A stretch of DNA of 64,000 nucleotides from Alphaproteobacteria bacterium (GTDB lineage: Bacteria > Pseudomonadota > Alphaproteobacteria > Micropepsales > Micropepsaceae). The position numbers were made by a program, and so were the translations under genes. Positions within the stretch are counted from its first letter, which is position 1. Every line of letters begins with the position of its first letter. This document shows positions 31,274 through 39,739 of the stretch, one piece after another. The stretch is from the NCBI GenBank assembly GCA_021325375.1, contig JAJPHG010000018.1, forward strand, positions 148,730-212,729, written 5' to 3'. The notes under the pieces were generated by a model, which worked only from the letters and a program-made list of their open reading frames with translations, was not told where the DNA came from and did not search any database.

Positions 31274-32335
31274 CACCACCATCGCGTCGGGTTGCCAGGC
31301 CAGATGGACTTTGTCGCCGGCGTTGAGACGTTGACCCGCGCGGTCCAGGTTCTGCTGCGCGACGGAGACCGGCTCCTTCACGCCGTCGACGAGGACGTGG
31401 ATGTGGTTGCGTTCGCCGAGATAGGCGGACGCCGCGATGGTTCCTGCGATGCCGCTGTCGGCGAGCGCGATCTTCTCGGGGCGGATCGCGACCAGCACCT
31501 TCGCGCCGACCGGCTCCGGCGACGTCGCGCGCAAGGTGCCGAGCGGGCCGGCGTCGAGCACCGCGACCGCACCATCGCGCGCGGTAACCGTCGCGGCGAA
31601 GAAGTTCATCGTGCCGATGAAGTCGGCGACCTCGCGGCAATTGGGCTGCTCGTAGAGCGTGCGCGGCTCGGCGATCTGCAGCACCTTGCCGGCCGACATC
31701 ACCGCGATGCGGTCGGACATCGACAGCGCCTCCTCCTGGTCGTGGGTGACGAAGACAAAGGTGATGCCGACGGTCTTCTGGAGCTGGCGCAGCTCGATCT
31801 GCATGGATTCGCGCAACCGTTTGTCGAGCGCGCCGAGCGGCTCGTCCAGCAGAAGCACCTTGGGGCGCATGATGAGCGCGCGGGCGAGCGCGACGCGCTG
31901 GCGCTGGCCGCCGGAGAGCTGGTCGCCGCGCCGCTTGCCGAAGCCCGTAAGCTTGATCATTGCCAGCGCCTCGTCGACGCGCCGCGCAAGCTCCTCGCGC
32001 GGTAATCGCTGCTTGCGCAGGCCGTAGGCGATGTTGTCGAAGACGTTCAGATGCGGAAAGATCGCGTAGGACTGGAACACCATGTTCGACGGCCGCTTGT
32101 GCGGCGGCAGGTCGGTGATGTCGGCGCCGTCGATCAGGATCGCGCCGTCGGTCGGATACTCGAAGCCCGCGATCATGCGCAGCAGCGTGGTCTTGCCGCA
32201 GCCGGAAGGGCCGAGCAGCGAGAAGAACTCGCCCCTGCCGACGCCGAAATCGGCATCGTCGACGGCGGCGACGGCGCCGAAGCGCTTGGTGACGTTCTGG
32301 ATGCGGATGAAGTCGTCCAATCTCGTCTCCGTCAT
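31262..32335 (-). CDS. potA: PotA-type polyamine ABC transporter ATPase
   Basis: 357 residues from ATG 32335. Walker A GPSGCGKTT, the Q-loop in MVFQSYAIFP, signature LSGGQRQRVALARAL, Walker B LLLDEPLGALD and H-loop VTHDQEEAL are all present. The C-terminal TOBE domain (AIRPEKIALADSGIAGTI) regulates transport. PotA relatives energise spermidine or putrescine uptake, and some import other small molecules. It is the last gene of potB-potC-potA and overlaps potC by 4 bp. Long open frames upstream in the same frame are not coding. Confidence 0.88.
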   Translation of the reverse strand: MTETRLDDFIRIQNVTKRFGAVAAVDDADFGVGRGEFFSLLGPSGCGKTTLLRMIAGFEYPTDGAILIDGADITDLPPHKRPSNMVFQSYAIFPHLNVFDNIAYGLRKQRLPREELARRVDEALAMIKLTGFGKRRGDQLSGGQRQRVALARALIMRPKVLLLDEPLGALDKRLRESMQIELRQLQKTVGITFVFVTHDQEEALSMSDRIAVMSAGKVLQIAEPRTLYEQPNCREVADFIGTMNFFAATVTARDGAVAVLDAGPLGTLRATSPEPVGAKVLVAIRPEKIALADSGIAGTIAASAYLGERNHIHVLVDGVKEPVSVAQQNLDRAGQRLNAGDKVHLAWQPDAMVVLPV

Positions 32336-33144
32336 GCGCCGACCACGGTGCGGCCGCGCTGGCCGAGGCTCCTGACCCATTCCGCCGTCACCACGAGCAC
32401 GCAGGAGACGAGCAGGATGAGCGCGCCGAGCGCGAGCACTGTGGGAAGTTTGAAGGGGAAGCGAAGCTGCGCCCAGATGTAGATCGGCAGCGTCACCTGC
32501 GTGCCGGCGAGGAAATAGGCGATGAGGAAATCGTCGAACGAGACCATGAAGGTCAGCAGCAGCGCCGAGACGATGCCGGGCAGCACCAGCGGGAAGGTCA
32601 CGCGCCAGAACGTCATCCAGCCGTTCTCGCCCAGATCGAGCGAGGCTTCCTCCAGGCTTTTGTCGAAGCCGTCCATGCGCGACATCAGGACGGTGATCGC
32701 GAACGGCACGCAGACCGTGATGTGGCCGATGACGACGGTGATCAGCGACAGCGGGATCGCCGCCCAGTTGAGCAGGATCAGAAGCGAGATGCCGAGCACG
32801 ATCTCGGGGATGAACAGCGGCAGGTTGACGAAGCCGATCAGCGCGCCCTTGCCCGGTACAGGATAGCGCGTCAGCGCCTTGGCGGCGGGCAGGCCCAGCA
32901 TGGTGGAGATGATCGCCGCCGCGGCGCCGACCTTCAGGCTGTTGCCGAGCGCGCGCTGGACCTCCTGGTCGTGCCACATCTGCGCGTACCATTGCGTCGT
33001 GAAGCCCGACAGCGGGAACGAGATGAACATCGAGTTGTTGAACGAGAACAGCGGCAGGAACAGCACGGGGATGTAGAGGAACGCGAGATAAAGGATCGCG
33101 TAGACGAAGAGGCCCCAACCCTTTTTCCCACCGCGCTTCTTCAT
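32332..33144 (-). CDS. potC: PotC-type ABC transporter permease
   Basis: 270 residues with six membrane helices (for example LFVYAILYLAFLYIPVLFLP at the start and LALGALILLVSCVLVVTAEW near the end). The permease EAA-like loop is SLEEASLDLGENGWMTFWRV. It forms the inner-membrane channel with PotB. Overlaps of 4 bp on both sides couple it to potB and potA. Confidence 0.88.
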   Translation of the reverse strand: MKKRGGKKGWGLFVYAILYLAFLYIPVLFLPLFSFNNSMFISFPLSGFTTQWYAQMWHDQEVQRALGNSLKVGAAAAIISTMLGLPAAKALTRYPVPGKGALIGFVNLPLFIPEIVLGISLLILLNWAAIPLSLITVVIGHITVCVPFAITVLMSRMDGFDKSLEEASLDLGENGWMTFWRVTFPLVLPGIVSALLLTFMVSFDDFLIAYFLAGTQVTLPIYIWAQLRFPFKLPTVLALGALILLVSCVLVVTAEWVRSLGQRGRTVVGA

Positions 33145-34043
33145 TTCGTCCTCGCCACGGCCAAGCGAACCGCCTGCACGAAGATGATGGTGATGATCGC
33201 CACCATCGCCATGCTGGCCATCGCCAGCGCCGCGCCGAGCGGCCAGTTGCCGATCTTGTCGAACATCACCTCGATGACGTTGGCGATCATGACGCCTTTG
33301 GGCCCGCCGACCAGCGACGGCGTGACGTAATCACCCGTCGTCGGCACGAAGATCAGCACCGCCGCGCCCAGCACGCCGGGCAGCGACAAGGGCAGCGTGA
33401 TGCGCATGAAGCGCCTGACCGCGCCGTCGCCCAGATCGGCCGCGGCCTCGAGCAGCGAGCGGTCGATCTTCTCCAGCGACACATAGATCGGCAGGATCGC
33501 GAACGCGGCCCAGGCATGCGCCAAGGTCACCACCACCGCGGTCGGGTTGTAGAGCAGGAACTGCAGCGGCTCGTGGATCAGCCCAAGGCTCATCAGCCCC
33601 GAATTGATCACGCCGTTGTAGCCCAGGATCACCTTCCACGCGAAGACGCGCAGCAGATAGCTCGTCCAGAACGGGATGGTGAGCAGGATCAGCCAGATGA
33701 ACTTCGACTTCTCGACACGGAAGGCGACGAAATAGGCCATCGGATAGGCGAGGCCGACCGTCACCAGCGTCACCACCGAGGAGATCGCGAGCGAACGGTA
33801 GAACAGGCTTCGATAGCTCGCCCGCCCGAAGGCGTGGGCGTATTGGTCGAGGGTCAGATGGGTGTCCAGCGTCAGCCCGTATTGCGACCAGAAGCTGTAG
33901 AGCCCGAGCAGGACCATGGGCGCCGCGAGCGCCAGCCCCATCGCGGTCATGGTGGGCGTGAGCAGCATGATCCCGCGGGCGGGCTCGGAGCGGCGCAGGA
34001 ACGCGCTGACGCTCTCGTCGCTGGTTTTCCTGGCCGCCGCCAT
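33141..34043 (-). CDS. potB: PotB-type ABC transporter permease
   Basis: 300 residues with six membrane helices (GIMLLTPTMTAMGLALAAPM at the start). The permease loop is LLEAAADLGDGAVRRFMRIT and the last helix includes ALAMASMAMVAIITIIFVQA. It is the first gene of the operon. The usual periplasmic substrate-binding protein (PotD) gene is missing upstream, where an ice-binding-like gene lies on the same strand; a binding protein elsewhere in the genome is expected. Confidence 0.88.
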   Translation of the reverse strand: MAAARKTSDESVSAFLRRSEPARGIMLLTPTMTAMGLALAAPMVLLGLYSFWSQYGLTLDTHLTLDQYAHAFGRASYRSLFYRSLAISSVVTLVTVGLAYPMAYFVAFRVEKSKFIWLILLTIPFWTSYLLRVFAWKVILGYNGVINSGLMSLGLIHEPLQFLLYNPTAVVVTLAHAWAAFAILPIYVSLEKIDRSLLEAAADLGDGAVRRFMRITLPLSLPGVLGAAVLIFVPTTGDYVTPSLVGGPKGVMIANVIEVMFDKIGNWPLGAALAMASMAMVAIITIIFVQAVRLAVARTK

Positions 34044-34106
34044 TACGCCCCCTGAAGCGAGGCGAGCTTAGAGCAGAACGGAAGTGTGCGCCAAGACAAG
34101 CTCACC

Positions 34107-34145
34107 CTTCGACCCGCCTACGCTTTCAGCTACGGCGGGTCGAAG
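34107..34145. repeat. palindromic repeat upstream of potB
   Basis: CTTCGACCCGCC (34107-34118) pairs with GGCGGGTCGAAG (34134-34145) with no mismatch. It lies between the potB start and the end of the ice-binding-like gene and may terminate the latter's transcript. Confidence 0.65.
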
Positions 34146-34166
34146 CATGAGGGGCTTCGCGGGACT

Positions 34167-34919
34167 CTACCGCACGACGACGCTGTTCATCTGCAGCGTC
34201 ACCGCGGTCTGAGAATAAAGCCTGCCGTCGATCGACGCGCCGGTCTTCATGGAGATCAGCGTCTTGGCCAGGATCGTCCCTTCGAAATGCGAGGTCGTCC
34301 CGAGGCTGACCTTGCCCGCGACCTGCCAGATCACGTTGCGGGCCCTTGCGTGTCCGCGCAGCATGACGGCCGTGCCGCTGGACAGGGCGAGGTTCTTCGA
34401 TATCTGGAAGATCCATATGTCGTTGCGGCCGCCTTTGAGCGCGACGTTCGCCGGGATGGTGACGTTGGTGCTCCAACTGTAGACGCCGGGCGCGAGCGTG
34501 AGCCCGCCCAGATTTCCGGCGCCGAGTTCGGTGATCGTGGCGGATCGTCCCGCGGCATCGGTGTAGGCGGTCTGCATGTCGCCGATGGCGGTCGTGAGTC
34601 TGGCTGGGCTCTTGATGTTGCAGGGCGCGGGTCCCGCATCGTCGACCGAGAGGATCTTGCCCGTGACTTCGGCGCAGCTCAGATGATCGGCGGCACCGGT
34701 GATGGGGCTGGTTCCGACGTTTCCGGTCACGTCCGAGCCAGGAACGTCGGTGATTCCCGACTTCGACAGGATGACGAAATATCCTGCGCCGCCGAGGTTC
34801 ACCGCCGCCGTGGGAGCGGCTGGTTCCGCGGCGCGGGCGAGCGGCGCTGAGAGAAGGACGGCCGGCAGTACGGGCAGAAAGCGCAGCAGTGCCGCGCCGA
34901 AAGCGGATTTGACGATCAT
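34167..34919 (-). CDS. DUF3494 ice-binding-like secreted protein
   Basis: 250 residues from ATG 34919. A signal peptide (VKSAFGAALLRFLPVLPAVL, cleavage near ARA-AEP) is followed by a beta-solenoid of the DUF3494 type: YFVILSKSGITDVPGSDVTG, NVGTSPITG, then LTLAPGVYSWSTNVTIPANV, DIWIFQISKNLALSSGTAVM and VIWQVAGKVSLGTTSHFEGT. DUF3494 proteins include antifreeze and ice-adhesion proteins, but many members occur in non-polar bacteria and some may be surface or adhesive proteins. No sorting signal is seen. Whether it binds ice cannot be told from sequence alone. Confidence 0.85.
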   Translation of the reverse strand: MIVKSAFGAALLRFLPVLPAVLLSAPLARAAEPAAPTAAVNLGGAGYFVILSKSGITDVPGSDVTGNVGTSPITGAADHLSCAEVTGKILSVDDAGPAPCNIKSPARLTTAIGDMQTAYTDAAGRSATITELGAGNLGGLTLAPGVYSWSTNVTIPANVALKGGRNDIWIFQISKNLALSSGTAVMLRGHARARNVIWQVAGKVSLGTTSHFEGTILAKTLISMKTGASIDGRLYSQTAVTLQMNSVVVR

Positions 34920-35140
34920 CGAAAGCCTCCATGGAGATGTGTCGTTGCCCAGCTTCCGCCGCAAACCGGCGAGGGCGGCGGAAGACCGGGCGAAATGTCA
35001 GGCTGAAATTGCCGGATGGCAGCGGATGTTACGTGGCCCCAGAATGGCGTCGTCGCGAAAGGCCGACATCCTGCCGACAGTGGTAACGCGCCGGGACGAT
35101 GGAAGGCGCATTTTTCGCGTGAATAGTTTGGGAGCCGGGA

Positions 35141-36268
35141 TCAGGCGCTGCGATATTGCCCGATCGCGGGATCGAGGAACGCGTTGTTCTGCTCGCGCAA
35201 CGCCGCCGCCGCCTCGTCGTAGAGGAAGGGCAGGAAGACGTGGCGCCGCCCGCGCGTCACCAGATCGGCCTGGTGCAGCAGCGAGCAGGAGAACACGACC
35301 GCGGCGCCGGCTTGCGGGCGGAAGCGGCGCGGTCCGAATTCGGGGAAGGCGAGCGCGCCGCCCTCATAGTCGTCGTTCAGGTTCAGCGACACGGCGAATC
35401 TACGATGCGCCGTGCCCTTGGTGGTGTTGTCGCGGTGCGGGTTGAAATGGCCCTCCTCGTCGGCCGAATAGCAGGCGACGATGAAGCGCTCCATGCGGGT
35501 GACCTGGAACTGGAAGACCTTGGCGATCTCCGGGATCAGGCGGCGCTGGATGCGCCCCTTGATCTCGTCGATCAGCGCGATGTCCTGGATGATGTAGTCG
35601 CGGCGACGCTTGTGGACGGGATCGTGGACGAGGATCGTCTTGCCGCCGACCTCGCGCATGAAGCCGCTCTCGTCGCCGCCATGGGCGTCATAGAGGCCGA
35701 CGAGCCTTTGGCAGAGCTCCGGCTCGAACACGTTGGGCAGCATCAGGACAGGCGCCTGGACCTCGGCGCCGGTGTGGCGCTCGGGCGCGGGCAGCGCCTC
35801 GACGAACGCCATCACCTCGGCCCGGTCCGCGCCGTCCAGCGCGAAGGGGAACACCTTCAGCACCCGCAGCATCGGATCGAGCACGACCCAGAACCGCCGC
35901 GCCGGGACGTTCTTGTCCTCGATCCGGAAGTCGTGCGGCAGGGCGCCATAGGCGCGCGACGCCGCACCATCGAAATCGCGGAACCAGCGGGGAGTGTCCG
36001 GCAGGCGCTCCTTGTCGGCCTGGTCCAGGCTGACCCCGAAGAACGAGGCCTTCACGTCGTCGAACAGGCCCGCATGCTCCGCCGCCGCCGCCATCGCGGC
36101 CTTCCCCGCCTCGTTGGCCGCGCTGGCGAAGAAGCACAGCACCACATAGCGCCCGCCCGAGCGGTGCAGCGCATACCCCTCCTCGCCCAGCCTCTGCGTG
36201 AACCACGGCGCCGGGTCCCCGGGCGTGAGGTTGACATAGGCGCGCTGCGTCGCGGCGGGAGCGTTCAT
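35141..36268 (-). CDS. redoxin-like/2OG-Fe(II) oxygenase fusion
   Basis: 375 residues from ATG 36268. Residues about 15-165 have an AhpC/Prx-like thioredoxin fold (PGDPAPWFTQRLGEEGYALH; YVVLCFFASAANEAGKAAMA), but the peroxidatic Cys expected after the second strand is absent; the only nearby Cys is Cys45 within the strand. Residues about 180-375 form a prolyl-4-hydroxylase-like double-stranded beta-helix with the iron motif HFNPHRDN (HxD), then LHQADLVTRGRRHVFLPFLY (distal His and the 2OG-binding Arg). It is probably an iron- and 2-oxoglutarate-dependent hydroxylase with a non-peroxidase redoxin-like domain. The substrate is unknown; no signal peptide. Confidence 0.8.
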   Translation of the reverse strand: MNAPAATQRAYVNLTPGDPAPWFTQRLGEEGYALHRSGGRYVVLCFFASAANEAGKAAMAAAAEHAGLFDDVKASFFGVSLDQADKERLPDTPRWFRDFDGAASRAYGALPHDFRIEDKNVPARRFWVVLDPMLRVLKVFPFALDGADRAEVMAFVEALPAPERHTGAEVQAPVLMLPNVFEPELCQRLVGLYDAHGGDESGFMREVGGKTILVHDPVHKRRRDYIIQDIALIDEIKGRIQRRLIPEIAKVFQFQVTRMERFIVACYSADEEGHFNPHRDNTTKGTAHRRFAVSLNLNDDYEGGALAFPEFGPRRFRPQAGAAVVFSCSLLHQADLVTRGRRHVFLPFLYDEAAAALREQNNAFLDPAIGQYRSA

Positions 36269-36543
36269 GGCGAGCACAATAGCATCGGGTTAAGAATGGG
36301 CATCTCCCCTTTGCTTTTTACCTTTCCACCCTGTAGGAAAGCGCGCCATAACCGCGCAGGCCTCTGATCTCTCGACGTTTTTTCCGCTTTCCCGTATATT
36401 CGACTTGCGGGCGAGGCGGACCGGTCGGGCCGGGGCCTTGCGAGGTATGCGGTGATCCTTGAGGGGCTTAACCCTTATAGGAGCCCACGGCCGGGGCCGT
36501 GCGGGCGCCGCGCTGGCTAGGCTGTCGGGGTTGAATATCGGTG

Positions 36544-37950
36544 ATGCGGGGCATTTTTCGCGCCTTGACGCTGGTCCTTGTGGGCACCTGCTTGGTGAGC
36601 CCCGCATGGGCCGACCGTTTCACGCTCGCCGACGCGCTGGCGATGGCCTACGAGCACAACCCCGAACTCGAAGCCCAGCGCGCCAAAGTTCGTCAAGCGG
36701 ACGACATGGTCGCGGAGGCGCGCGGCAACTACCGCCCCAGCGTCGGCATCACCGGCTCCTACGGCTACAATCGCAACAATGAGGTCGGGTTAGCCGGCGC
36801 TCGTCTGCCTTCCGGGCCGGTACAAGAATTTACACCCACCGTCGGCCGTGCGACGCTTACCCAGCCGGTATACACGGGCGGTCAAGCTTATGCGCAGGTT
36901 CAGCGCGCGATCGCGCTGGTACGCTCGGCACGCGCTGACCTGCTGAATGCCGAGCAACAAATCCTCTTCGCGGCCGCACAGGCCTATATGGATACGGTGC
37001 GCGACGCCGAGAACCTCAATCTTCACCGTAGCGACGTCGACGTATTGATGCGCCAGCGTCAGGCGACGCAGACCGAACTGGATGCGGGGGCCGCGACCAA
37101 GACCGATCTTCAGGAAGTCGATGTGCGACTTGCTGGCTCACAGGCCGATCTCGCTCAGGCTCAGTCTCAGCTTGCCCAAAGCCGCGACAATTTCGAACGT
37201 ATCATTGGCCGTCCGCCCGAGACGCTGGAACAAGCGCCGCCCCTGCCACATTTGCCCGGCACGCAGGAGCAGGCGCTTGCATTCGCGCTTAAGCTCTCGC
37301 CGCGCATCCAAGGCGCTCAGGCAAACGATAAGGCAGCACAATACGGTGTCGATAACGCCGTGGGCGCGCTGCTTCCGCATGCGTCGATCCAGGCGGACAT
37401 GAACTATTTCGACCAATCGCTGCAGAGCCCCTTTGGCGTCACAAATAGTTTTACAGGCCAAACCACCAAAGCCACCTCCTTCGACGTGATCGGCCAGATC
37501 CAGATCCCGCTCTATCAAGGTGGCTCGGAGGACGCGCGTATCCGCGAGGCGAAGCAGGCCCATGCACAGACGACGCTTGGCATCGTCGATGCGGATCAGG
37601 CGACGCGGCAGCTGGTGAAGGACGCGTGGGCGGCGTTCCATTCGGCGCAGACGGCGGCGGCCTACAACCAGAGCCGCGTCAAGTCGAGCGAGCTGGCGCT
37701 CAACGGCGTCATCCAGCAGCAGCACCAGGGCGAGCGGCTGATCATCGACATCCTCAACGCCGAGCAGGAGCGGCTGCAGGCCGAGCTCGCCTCCGCCGCC
37801 TCGCATCATGATATGGTCGTCACCGCGTATCAGTTGTTGGCCGCGTCGGGGGAGCTGACGGCCAAGCATCTGATGCTGAGGGTCAAGATCTACGATCCCA
37901 ACCAGTATTACGACGAGCATTCGTCGAGCTGGATCGATTTCGGGGATTGA
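36544..37950 (+). CDS. tolC: TolC-family outer membrane channel of type I secretion
   Basis: 468 residues from ATG 36544. A signal peptide (RGIFRALTLVLVGTCLVSPA, cleavage near AWA-DR) is followed by the two TolC repeats (LADALAMAYEHNPELEAQRA; LPGTQEQALAFALKLSPRIQ), each with long periplasmic helices and outer-membrane strands (YGYNRNNEVG; VIGQIQIPLYQGGSEDARIR). It forms the trimeric exit duct. It lies 7 bp before the ABC transporter gene, so it is the first gene of a type I secretion operon. The family is general; the role in secretion follows from the neighbours. Confidence 0.88.
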   Translation: MRGIFRALTLVLVGTCLVSPAWADRFTLADALAMAYEHNPELEAQRAKVRQADDMVAEARGNYRPSVGITGSYGYNRNNEVGLAGARLPSGPVQEFTPTVGRATLTQPVYTGGQAYAQVQRAIALVRSARADLLNAEQQILFAAAQAYMDTVRDAENLNLHRSDVDVLMRQRQATQTELDAGAATKTDLQEVDVRLAGSQADLAQAQSQLAQSRDNFERIIGRPPETLEQAPPLPHLPGTQEQALAFALKLSPRIQGAQANDKAAQYGVDNAVGALLPHASIQADMNYFDQSLQSPFGVTNSFTGQTTKATSFDVIGQIQIPLYQGGSEDARIREAKQAHAQTTLGIVDADQATRQLVKDAWAAFHSAQTAAAYNQSRVKSSELALNGVIQQQHQGERLIIDILNAEQERLQAELASAASHHDMVVTAYQLLAASGELTAKHLMLRVKIYDPNQYYDEHSSSWIDFGD

Positions 37951-37957
37951 GGGCGCG

Positions 37958-39739
37958 ATGAGCAGTTCGGGAGCAGCACGGCCGATGACGCAGACGCGCC
38001 CGCGTCCGCTCTATGACGCCGTGATGGCCAACCGGCGGCTGATGATCATGGCGTTCGCGTTCAGCGCGGCGATGAGCCTTCTGGCGCTGACGACCTCGTT
38101 CTACATGCTGCAGGTCTATGACCGCGTGCTGACCAGCCGCAGCTTCGAGACGCTGGTGCTTTTGACCCTGATCGCGTTCAGCGCCATCGGCGTCTTCGGC
38201 TGGCTCGATTCGCTGCGCCTGCGCCTGGTGCAGCGCATCGCGCTGCGCACCGCCGACGCGCTGGGCAAGCGCGTGCTGCGCGCGATGGTCGCCTCGGCCT
38301 CGCAGACCGGCGGCGGCGTCAGCCGCAACGGCCTGCGCGACCTGGAGACGGTCAAGAACTTCATCGGCAGCCCGGCGATCAACACGCTGATGGACGCGCC
38401 GTTCACGGTGGTCTTCCTGCTGGTGCTTCTGGCGCTGCACTGGGCGCTGCTGTTGATCGTGGTGGCGGGCGGGGGAATCCTGATCCTGCTCGCCCTGCTC
38501 GGCCAGCGGGTGACCAACGCCTCGCTGGTGCAGTCGATCGAGCTGCAGGCGCGCACGCACAATTTCGCCGAGGACGGCTTGCGCAACGCCGACGTGCTCG
38601 AGGGCATGGGCATGTCGCAGACCTTCGTCGACCGCTGGCACGAGCAGTGGATCGGCTCGATGCGCAAGAGCTCGATCTCCGCCGACCGCGATTCCAAGCT
38701 GACCTCGATGTCGCGCGCGGTGCGCCTGCTGATCCAGATCTTCCTGCTCGGCGTCGGCGCGCTCCTCATCCTCGACCTGCAGGCGACGGGCGGCATCATG
38801 ATCGCGGCCTCGATCATCGGCGCGCGCGCGCTGGCGCCGATCGAGGCCGGCGTCGCCACCTACAAGAGCTACATCGCGGCCAGGCTCGCCTGGATAAGGC
38901 TCGACGAGATCCTCAACACCGCGCCGCGGCGCGACGAGGGCATGGCGCTGCCCGCGCCCAAGGGACGGCTGAGCGCCCAGCGCGCGGGCTTCGTCCATCC
39001 CCAGACGCGCCGGACGATCCTCGCCAACATCTCCTTCGAGCTGCTGCCGGGCGAGTCCGTCGGCGTGATCGGGCCCTCGGCGTCGGGCAAGTCGACCCTG
39101 GCGCGCCTGCTCATCGGGGCGTGGCCGTGCGCGGCGGGCAATGTCCGGCTCGACAATGCCGACATCTATTCCTGGCCGCGCGCCGAGCTCAGCCGCTATG
39201 TCGGCTACCTGCCGCAGGACGTCGAGCTGTTCTCGGGCACCGTGCGCGAGAACATCGCGCGCATGAACGCGGGCGACCCCGAAGCGGTGGTGACGGCCGC
39301 GCGCCGCGCCGGCGCCCACGACATGATCCTGCAGCTCCCCAAGGGCTACGACACCGAGCTTGGGACCCGCGGCACGCGGCTCTCCGGCGGCCAGGCGCAG
39401 CGCGTCGGCATCGCGCGCGCGCTCTACGGCGATCCCAGGTTCGTCGTCCTCGACGAGCCCAATTCCAATCTCGACTCCATGGGAGAGGAGGCGCTGCTGC
39501 TGACGCTGGCGGCCCTCAAGAAGGACGCCGTGACGGTCGTCGTCATCGCCCACCGCCCGAGCATCCTGGCCGGCGTCGACAAGATCCTGGCGCTGCGCCC
39601 CGACGGCACAGTCGACGCCTTCGGCCCGCGCGCCGAGGTCGTCCAGCAGTTCACCCGCAGAGCCAATCCCCAAGCCCAGCCGGCCCAGCCCGCGCCGGCC
39701 CAGCCTGCCGCCCCGCCGACCCAGGTGGTCAAGACATGA
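37958..39739 (+). CDS. prtD: PrtD-type type I secretion ABC transporter
   Basis: 593 residues. The membrane domain has about six helices (FAFSAAMSLLALTTSFYMLQ; WALLLIVVAGGGILILLALL). The ATPase domain has Walker A GPSASGKSTL, signature LSGGQAQRVGIARAL, Walker B FVVLDEPNSNLD and H-loop VVVIAHRPS. It lacks the N-terminal C39 or C39-like domain of bacteriocin/HlyB exporters, as expected for the PrtD/LipB/AprD group that exports RTX proteins with C-terminal signals. The Pro/Ala/Gln tail is low in complexity. Its stop overlaps the HlyD gene by 4 bp. No substrate gene is adjacent. Confidence 0.9.
   Translation: MSSSGAARPMTQTRPRPLYDAVMANRRLMIMAFAFSAAMSLLALTTSFYMLQVYDRVLTSRSFETLVLLTLIAFSAIGVFGWLDSLRLRLVQRIALRTADALGKRVLRAMVASASQTGGGVSRNGLRDLETVKNFIGSPAINTLMDAPFTVVFLLVLLALHWALLLIVVAGGGILILLALLGQRVTNASLVQSIELQARTHNFAEDGLRNADVLEGMGMSQTFVDRWHEQWIGSMRKSSISADRDSKLTSMSRAVRLLIQIFLLGVGALLILDLQATGGIMIAASIIGARALAPIEAGVATYKSYIAARLAWIRLDEILNTAPRRDEGMALPAPKGRLSAQRAGFVHPQTRRTILANISFELLPGESVGVIGPSASGKSTLARLLIGAWPCAAGNVRLDNADIYSWPRAELSRYVGYLPQDVELFSGTVRENIARMNAGDPEAVVTAARRAGAHDMILQLPKGYDTELGTRGTRLSGGQAQRVGIARALYGDPRFVVLDEPNSNLDSMGEEALLLTLAALKKDAVTVVVIAHRPSILAGVDKILALRPDGTVDAFGPRAEVVQQFTRRANPQAQPAQPAPAQPAAPPTQVVKT

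Noticed and set aside
32336..33118. Upstream extension of the potA frame to about 618 residues.
   Set aside because: The extension lies antisense-like over potC in another frame, has no membrane or ATPase pattern, and the ATG at 32335 fits the PotA N-terminus.
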